Of a stretch of DNA of 8,128 nucleotides, positions 4,054 to 8,128 are shown piece by piece. A program made the position numbers and the translations under genes. Source of the stretch: Phormidesmis priestleyi (GTDB lineage: Bacteria; Cyanobacteriota; Cyanobacteriia; Phormidesmidales; Phormidesmidaceae). Within the stretch, counting starts at the first letter, position 1. Every line of letters starts with the position of its first letter. The notes under the pieces were generated by a model. That model ran no database searches. It was not told the DNA's origin and saw nothing but the letters and a program-made list of their open reading frames with translations. Location: assembly GCA_003242115.1 (NCBI GenBank), contig QBMP01000099.1, positions 1-8,128 of the forward strand, in the 5' to 3' direction.

Positions 4054-6861
4054 ATGGTTAAGCCTACTGTTCGCAAACTGAACCATAAACCAGAGCGCCG
4101 CGCTGATCGCCGGGTCTCCAGTGAACTCAGCAAACAAGATCTCAGCCAAGTGCTGCCCGCTATTTGGGAAGCGGAAACGCTTGACAAATCTATTCAAGAA
4201 GCGCTCGAAGCGATTCGCGCTGAATTTGGCTATACGCTGCTGTGGATGGGTTTGTACGATCGCTTTACCCATCAGCTCACCACTCGCGGAGTGATTGCAA
4301 ACGGGCCGCGCCGGTTCTCACACACATCGTTAGCGCTGCATCCGGGCGATCTATTAGAGCAGGTGGTGGTACAGCAGCAGCCGATGGTGGTTGCTGATAT
4401 CCGTGATGAGTCGCGTGCAGGCGCTTGGGCCCGCATTGCTCAAGCCTTTGAGCTACAAGGCACCGTGATTTTACCGATTCAGCGTCGGGGCATTTGTTTT
4501 GGTCTGATGCTGTTGGGTTCTAGGCGCTGGGGTATAGAACCCGGTATTTTAGAGAACTCTACGCTGCTAGCTATCAACAATGCTTTGGCAGAAGCAATTC
4601 ATCAAAATGCCTTAGAAGATCAGCGGCAGCAAACTAAGCAGCCCGCCAAGCCTTTGTTGAGCTTACTCAATTCACTCAATTCACTATCGGGTTTAGATGA
4701 TCGCCTTAAAGCGGTTGCGGATGAAACTCAGCTATTTGTAGAAACGCCTGTGAGTGTGTATTGGCTGGAGCCAAGGGGGCGCAGCTTTTGGTGCAGGGTC
4801 GGTAAATTGCAGGGCAAACCTAACAGCGCTGTGCCCGTCAATGAGATGCAGGCGCTGTATCAAAGCTTTTGTGCAGGTGAAATTGTTTCGATTGGAGAAG
4901 CGGAAGGATCGCTTAAAGCCAGTATGGCAAATCGGCTGATGCAGCATTTGGCAGTGCAGTCGCTGATGGCTGCACCGATTATGTACCAGGGTGAGCTTCA
5001 GGGCTTTATGACGATAGAAGGCGCTAGCCCCCGCATTTGGAGCAGCACCGAAAAAGACTATGTGCAAGGCATTGCCCATCTGATTAGCTTGGCAATGCCA
5101 GTATCAGAGATGGATGCCGCGCTGAGCAAGGTGAAGTCTGATCATTTGCTCAGCGCCGGGGTGACTCGCAGCATTCATAGCGATCGCGATTGGCAGCACG
5201 TATTAGAGCTATGCGTTGAGCAGCTAGCCGCGCGAATTGGCTCCGATCAGCTGATTGTGCTTAGCCTTAATCCTGATCGGGGCGGCTTTGATCTCTGCTA
5301 TCGCACCGGCAGTAGTAATAGCAGTAGCATAGAAAGATCAGAGCCGTGGCTACCGTTAGAAACGGTCGATGAGCAAATGCTGCGTAGGGCGCATTCGCCT
5401 GTGAGCGTTGAGAATTTGGCAAATGAGCTGAAGTTTGGATCTTGGCGATCGCACTTCCAAGCAATGGGCGTCAAATCGATGCTCGTGAGCAACACCTCAG
5501 CCGGACAAACCCCTGAAGGCATTGTGATTGTCACCGATAAAATAGAGCGCCGCTGGAGCCAAGCCGAGCGCGAACTGGTGCAAACCCTCAGCAGTCAAAT
5601 CGGCCTGATTTTGCATCAGTGGCAGTTGCAGCGCCAAACCGATCAGCAAGCTCAGCTCCATGAAGCCTTTCAGTGGGGAATGCGCAGCTTACAGCGCCTG
5701 ACTAAGCTCGAAGTGCTCGATCAATCGGCCACGCGCCATATCGCGCAGCTACTGCACGTTCCTTTGGTCGCGATCATCACCTGGGACAACGGCGCGGCGT
5801 TTGCCCAAGCCAGTCACGTTTTATTGCAAAACAACCGCTTTAAAGTAGACGCTAATCGCCAAATTTCACTCGAAGCTGATGCGGTGATCAACTGGGCGGC
5901 TTCAACTGAAGGCTTACTAACGCTGCGATTAGAAGATCTCCCTGCCGATGGTCAGCAGTGGATATCAGGGCCTGCGGGCACCCAGATTTTGGCCATGGCT
6001 TTACGCACCGCCCCCGAACACGAACCGAATGCGGTGATTGTCTTGGCCGACAATGCCAACCGTCAGTGGTCAGATGAGCAAACGACACTGCTAGCGATTA
6101 TGGTCAATCAGCTCGCTTGGTGCCGCCGCCATCTCAAGCTGACTACTGCCATGCTGAGCCATCAGCAACAGCTCACGCAGCTTAACTGGTACAAGCAGCA
6201 TCAAATTGAAGATCTCAATGCAGGCTTTAAAGAATGTCTGAAACAGATCAATCTCCAGCCGACGGTAGGCGCTAAAGCGGATAATCCACGCCAGCAGCTG
6301 TTGGGGCAAAAAATGAATACGCTCAGTGAGCGGCTCAGCCTGGTGACTTACCACGAACGTTGGGCGCTCAAAACCTTCTGCCGCAGTACACCGTTAGTTA
6401 GCTTACTAAAACGGGCCACGGCCCGGGCCAATCCGCTGATTCAAGAGCGGCAGCTATGGTCCAAGGTGCACTGTGAAAGCAATTTGACCCTTTCAGGCGA
6501 CATTACCAAAATTGAGTTCGTACTGTATGAGCTGATTGCCAAATCGTGCGCTCGCTCTCCGGTGGGCGATCGCGTCGACATTTGGTGCCGCCCAATTGAC
6601 GAACAGTGGCTAGAAATCTCGATTACCGATGAAGGCAGCGTCTTACCCGCAGTCCTGCAAGAGCTAACCCAGGGCCGCCCCATCGATTTGCTTTCGCCCT
6701 CAAGCTTACAGCAGCCCGAAAATAGCCATTTATGGGTTTGCCAATCACTGATGCAGCAGCTCGGCGGCGAATTTACCCTCTCACAAATGGAAGATGGCCG
6801 AACTTTGAGCCGAATCGTGCTGCCGTTAGCACAGACAGACTCATCCCTATTGAAGGTTTAA
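4054..6861 (+). CDS. Multi-GAF sensor protein with degenerate histidine-kinase-like C-terminus
   Basis: The 935-residue soluble product has a basic N-terminus and four GAF-like domains at about 27-187, 205-350, 360-525 and 535-693. Typical GAF endings include GTVILPIQRRGICFGLMLL, QSLMAAPIMYQGELQGFMTIEG and KSMLVSNTSAGQ. After a helical linker (LSHQQQLTQLNWYKQHQIEDL, 701-721) come a helical stretch and a region spaced like a kinase ATPase domain: GDITKIEFVLYELIAKSCARSP (815-836), LEISITDEG (853-861) and LGGEFTLSQMEDGRTLSRIVLPLA (903-926). The nucleotide-binding residues are gone. The N box reads ELIAKSC, G1 reads DEGSVLP, and the glycine-rich G2 site reads SHLWVCQ. No H-E-x-x-N/T-P phosphoacceptor motif is visible. 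It is therefore best read as a pseudokinase or a ligand-sensing scaffold. No bilin cysteine context is seen in the GAF domains. ATG 4054 is the only ATG or GTG after the upstream in-frame stop at 3979-3981, and it lacks a Shine-Dalgarno sequence. Confidence 0.85.
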   Translation: MVKPTVRKLNHKPERRADRRVSSELSKQDLSQVLPAIWEAETLDKSIQEALEAIRAEFGYTLLWMGLYDRFTHQLTTRGVIANGPRRFSHTSLALHPGDLLEQVVVQQQPMVVADIRDESRAGAWARIAQAFELQGTVILPIQRRGICFGLMLLGSRRWGIEPGILENSTLLAINNALAEAIHQNALEDQRQQTKQPAKPLLSLLNSLNSLSGLDDRLKAVADETQLFVETPVSVYWLEPRGRSFWCRVGKLQGKPNSAVPVNEMQALYQSFCAGEIVSIGEAEGSLKASMANRLMQHLAVQSLMAAPIMYQGELQGFMTIEGASPRIWSSTEKDYVQGIAHLISLAMPVSEMDAALSKVKSDHLLSAGVTRSIHSDRDWQHVLELCVEQLAARIGSDQLIVLSLNPDRGGFDLCYRTGSSNSSSIERSEPWLPLETVDEQMLRRAHSPVSVENLANELKFGSWRSHFQAMGVKSMLVSNTSAGQTPEGIVIVTDKIERRWSQAERELVQTLSSQIGLILHQWQLQRQTDQQAQLHEAFQWGMRSLQRLTKLEVLDQSATRHIAQLLHVPLVAIITWDNGAAFAQASHVLLQNNRFKVDANRQISLEADAVINWAASTEGLLTLRLEDLPADGQQWISGPAGTQILAMALRTAPEHEPNAVIVLADNANRQWSDEQTTLLAIMVNQLAWCRRHLKLTTAMLSHQQQLTQLNWYKQHQIEDLNAGFKECLKQINLQPTVGAKADNPRQQLLGQKMNTLSERLSLVTYHERWALKTFCRSTPLVSLLKRATARANPLIQERQLWSKVHCESNLTLSGDITKIEFVLYELIAKSCARSPVGDRVDIWCRPIDEQWLEISITDEGSVLPAVLQELTQGRPIDLLSPSSLQQPENSHLWVCQSLMQQLGGEFTLSQMEDGRTLSRIVLPLAQTDSSLLKV
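4665..4682 (+). repeat. 9-base tandem duplication in the linker between GAF 1 and GAF 2
   Basis: ACTCAATTC occurs twice in a row and is followed by the partial copy ACTA. It encodes a repeated LNS (residues 205-210) at the boundary of the first and second GAF domains. It is a short slippage-type repeat in a flexible linker. Confidence 0.7.
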
Positions 6862-6880
6862 TCACTTTTAATTATTGGCA

Positions 6881-6937
6881 CTCAGCAGCTCAGCGCTTTC
6901 TCAGGATTTTCTCAGCGATCGCTGAGAATGCTCTCAG
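6881..6937. repeat. Phased CTCAG array between the multi-GAF and spondin genes
   Basis: CTCAG occurs at 6881, 6889, 6900, 6911 and 6933, and its complement CTGAG at 6922. From 6889 on, the start positions are exactly 11 bases apart (6889, 6900, 6911, 6922, 6933), so the copies lie on the same face of the helix. The copies at 6911 and 6922 form the arms of a perfect palindrome. The array begins 20 bases after the upstream stop codon and ends 76 bases before the next start. A cooperative protein-binding site is one possible reading; no known regulator site was recognised. Confidence 0.6.
6909..6928. repeat. Perfect 20-base palindrome built around a HIP1 octamer
   Basis: TTCTCAGCGATCGCTGAGAA is its own reverse complement, and its centre is GCGATCGC (6915-6922). 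As RNA it would fold to an 8-base-pair stem with a GATC loop on either strand. No run of T follows on either strand, so it is not a standard intrinsic terminator, though it could mark the 3' end of the upstream message. Confidence 0.9.
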
Positions 6938-6962
6938 GGTTAGTTGAGGGTAGCCTCCCCAT

Positions 6963-6998
6963 AGTGATCAAGATGGCGATTTAGCCGTCAAAATCACT
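6963..6998 (+). promoter_or_regulatory. Stem-loop in the leader of the spondin gene
   Basis: AGTGAT (6963-6968) pairs perfectly with ATCACT (6993-6998). Inside, GATGGC (6972-6977) pairs with GCCGTC (6984-6989) with one G-U pair in RNA. A symmetric 3-by-3 internal loop (CAA/AAA) separates the two stems, and the terminal loop is GATTTA. The structure ends three bases before the GGAAAG ribosome binding site, so it could affect translation or mRNA stability. It could equally be a DNA operator. Confidence 0.45.
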
Positions 6999-7001
6999 TA
7001 T

Positions 7002-7007
7002 GGAAAG
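7002..7007 (+). promoter_or_regulatory. Ribosome binding site of the spondin gene
   Basis: GGAAAG lies six bases before ATG 7014. It supports that start over the ATG at 7000, which overlaps the GGAAAG and is out of frame. It is the clearest Shine-Dalgarno sequence in the window. Confidence 0.6.
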
Positions 7008-7013
7008 ACTCAG

Positions 7014-7883
7014 ATGAACACTCGAATCAACGCCCGAATAGACATCAGTAAACAGGCGATGCTACCGGCTATTGCCAGCACGGTGGCCGCCACTGCTACC
7101 TTAGTCAGTACCCTAGCGTTTGCGCCAATAGCTCAAGCCGCCACTTTGCGCATCACCCTCGACAGCCTTTCCCCGACCAATGGCACCGCCTTGACCCCGA
7201 CTTGGTTTGGCTTTCATGACGGCAGCTTTGATCTTTATAATCGCGGTGAAGCAGCCACTTTAGGGCTAGAGCGACTCGCAGAAGACGGCACAATTGATGA
7301 TATAAATGCTGAATTTCTGGCAAACGGTGGTGGAACGGTGCAAGGAGCCCTTTTTGGCCCAACTGCGCCGCCGATTTTGCCGGGTGAGTCCACCAGCATT
7401 CTCATTGATGTCGATGCAAGTGCAGTCAGCAGTCGTTACTTTAGCTATGCCGCGATGCTGCTGCCGAGCAACGACTTTTTCATTGCCAATGGCAATCCGT
7501 TAGCCTTCCGCATTTTTGATGATGCAGGCAGATTTTTGGGGGCTGATTTTACGGTCACGGGGCAACAGGTGTTGGATTCAGGCACTGAGGTAAATGATGA
7601 GCTATTTGAGACAACGGCCTTTTTGGGTCAGTCAGTGCCCAATACCGGTACGACTGAAGGTGGCACCGTCCAGCTAGCAGGCGGCTTTATTCCAGGCGGG
7701 CGCATTCTCAGCGAACCTCGCTTTGCCAATGCTGACTTTACTGCTCCCGGCTATCAAGTCGCGCGGTTTCGAGTTGAGCTAGTGAATGATCCCGCAGCCA
7801 GCGTTCCAGAACCTGGAGTAGTGGTAGCTCTATTGGCAGTGGGTGGGCTGATGCTGGGCTATCGTCAGCAGCAACAGGCATAG
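7014..7883 (+). CDS. Spondin-domain PEP-CTERM exported protein
   Basis: The 289-residue product has a long N-terminal signal peptide: a polar, basic start, a hydrophobic stretch at about 17-38, and probable cleavage after APIAQA (residue 42). The mature part starts with LRITLDSLSPTNGTALTPTW (45-64), followed by FGFHDGSFDLYNRGEAAT and GLERLAEDG, the hallmark of bacterial spondin_N domains, which form extracellular beta-sandwich modules. The last 26 residues are a PEP-CTERM sorting signal: VPEP at 264-267, then a hydrophobic segment (268-283). PEP-CTERM proteins are recognised by an exosortase at the membrane and delivered to the surface or extracellular matrix. The usual basic cluster after the hydrophobic segment is replaced by YRQQQQA with a single Arg. 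No exosortase gene is in the window. The gene appears monocistronic, with its own ribosome binding site, a leader stem-loop and a strong terminator 50 bases after the stop. Confidence 0.92.
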   Translation: MNTRINARIDISKQAMLPAIASTVAATATLVSTLAFAPIAQAATLRITLDSLSPTNGTALTPTWFGFHDGSFDLYNRGEAATLGLERLAEDGTIDDINAEFLANGGGTVQGALFGPTAPPILPGESTSILIDVDASAVSSRYFSYAAMLLPSNDFFIANGNPLAFRIFDDAGRFLGADFTVTGQQVLDSGTEVNDELFETTAFLGQSVPNTGTTEGGTVQLAGGFIPGGRILSEPRFANADFTAPGYQVARFRVELVNDPAASVPEPGVVVALLAVGGLMLGYRQQQQA

Positions 7884-7933
7884 TGGCGCTATAGCCAAGA
7901 CTATTATCGCCGAAATATGAACGCACTTTAAGC

Positions 7934-7967
7934 GCTGACTCTCACTCTAGAGGGAGTCAGCTTTTTT
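7934..7967 (+). terminator. Intrinsic terminator of the spondin gene
   Basis: GCTGACTCTC (7934-7943) pairs with GGGAGTCAGC (7952-7961) over ten base pairs with one wobble. The loop is eight bases, and six T residues (7962-7967) follow directly. This is a strong Rho-independent terminator that separates the spondin gene from bioF. Confidence 0.95.
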
Positions 7968-8035
7968 GATTTTCAAACCCACTTTATTAAACGAGCTTCT
8001 AAACTGGCTTAAGTCTCACTTACGGCCACTGCGAC

Positions 8036-8128
8036 ATGAGCACTCCCTATAGCTGGGTAACCCTATCTTTAAATGCGATTCACCGAGCCCACTGGTATCG
8101 CAGCGTGCAGCCGATTGAAGGCGCTGGC
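8036..8128 (+). CDS. bioF: 8-amino-7-oxononanoate synthase, N-terminal fragment cut by the window edge
   Basis: ATG 8036 opens a frame of 31 codons reaching the last base. The product begins MSTPYSWVTLSLNAIHRAHW and continues YRSVQPIEGAG. This closely resembles the N-terminus of cyanobacterial BioF, where a PYxW...SLxxIHxAxWYRSVQxIxG pattern precedes the PLP-dependent fold. BioF condenses pimeloyl-ACP (or pimeloyl-CoA) with alanine in biotin synthesis. The catalytic Lys and PLP residues lie outside the window. No clear Shine-Dalgarno is present. The gene starts 68 bases after the upstream terminator, so it should have its own promoter, which I could not identify. Confidence 0.8.
   Translation, partial: MSTPYSWVTLSLNAIHRAHWYRSVQPIEGAG

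Larger units (their letters stand above)
671..6922. repeat. Dispersed HIP1 octamers (GCGATCGC)
   Basis: Copies start at 671, 726, 970, 1242, 1700, 2365, 3662, 5180, 5445, 6566 and 6915. Two of these lie outside genes: one abuts the Uma2 stop codon (671) and one is at the centre of the 20-base palindrome (6915). HIP1 is a hallmark of many cyanobacterial genomes and supports the taxonomic reading. None is found from 6923 to 8128, a stretch that includes the spondin gene. Confidence 0.95.

Noticed and set aside
3991..4272. Minus-strand open frame of 93 codons over the start of the multi-GAF gene
   Set aside because: It overlaps a clear GAF-coding frame on the other strand, shows no family resemblance and has no ribosome binding site. 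Other antisense frames within pyrD, the kinase and the multi-GAF gene were rejected for the same reason.
6154..6165. His703 (LSHQQQ) as a phosphoacceptor of the multi-GAF protein
   Set aside because: The following residues lack the E/D-x-x-N/T-P pattern, and the Asn-Trp-Tyr-Lys linker does not fit a HisKA helix. It is probably a chance His in a Gln-rich helix.
2204..6861. The two sensor genes as a single operon
   Set aside because: A 236-base gap with promoter-like and repeat elements separates them. Co-transcription is possible but not supported by the sequence.
6909..6928. The 20-base palindrome as an intrinsic terminator
   Set aside because: No T run follows the hairpin on either strand.
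6732..6947. Plus-strand 71-codon open frame across the 3' end of the multi-GAF gene
   Set aside because: Most of it is an alternative frame of the sensor gene, and the rest runs through the CTCAG array. No start signal or recognisable protein.
1..8128. CRISPR array, insertion sequence, tRNA or rRNA
   Set aside because: No regularly spaced 25-40-base repeats, transposase-like frame, terminal inverted repeats, or tRNA/rRNA signature was seen on either strand.

Overview
The window reads as chromosomal DNA of a cyanobacterium. It has at least eleven copies of the octamer GCGATCGC (HIP1, about one per 740 bases, far above chance), a phytochrome/cyanobacteriochrome-type GAF sensor kinase, a PEP-CTERM spondin-domain protein, and Uma2, PyrD and BioF sequences of the type found in filamentous or Leptolyngbya-like cyanobacteria. 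The genus cannot be fixed from the sequence alone. No mobile element, CRISPR array, tRNA or rRNA was seen.

Layout from left to right: the 3' part of a Uma2 (DUF820) endonuclease-like gene with a 21-base tandem-repeat coiled-coil tail (2-670, +) converges on pyrD (715-1893, -). A 310-base divergent intergenic region follows, holding a pyrD promoter candidate, small palindromes and a 49-codon open frame. This frame lies in phase with the next gene and is separated from it by a single TGA. Next come two large sensor genes on the + strand. The first is a 537-residue GAF histidine kinase with complete kinase motifs (2204-3817). The second, after 236 bases with a nested direct/inverted repeat, is a 935-residue protein with four GAF-like domains whose C-terminal kinase-like ATPase domain has lost its N, G1 and G2 box residues (4054-6861). 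A 152-base gap contains an 11-base-phased CTCAG array centred on a perfect 20-base palindrome, then a stem-loop just before a ribosome binding site. It leads into a secreted spondin-domain PEP-CTERM protein (7014-7883). A strong intrinsic terminator follows (7934-7967), and then the first 31 codons of bioF (8036 to the window edge).

Functionally this is mostly a set of independent genes (pyrimidine synthesis, biotin synthesis, a surface protein) around a sensory pair. The most interesting content is that pair. The intact kinase carries a GAF domain with the bilin-binding cysteine context of red/green-type cyanobacteriochromes (Cys164, followed by Tyr rather than His). Immediately downstream lies a multi-GAF protein that looks like a histidine pseudokinase. 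No response regulator is present in the window, so the output of the pair is unknown. That the two act together is an inference from adjacency and shared domain type only.
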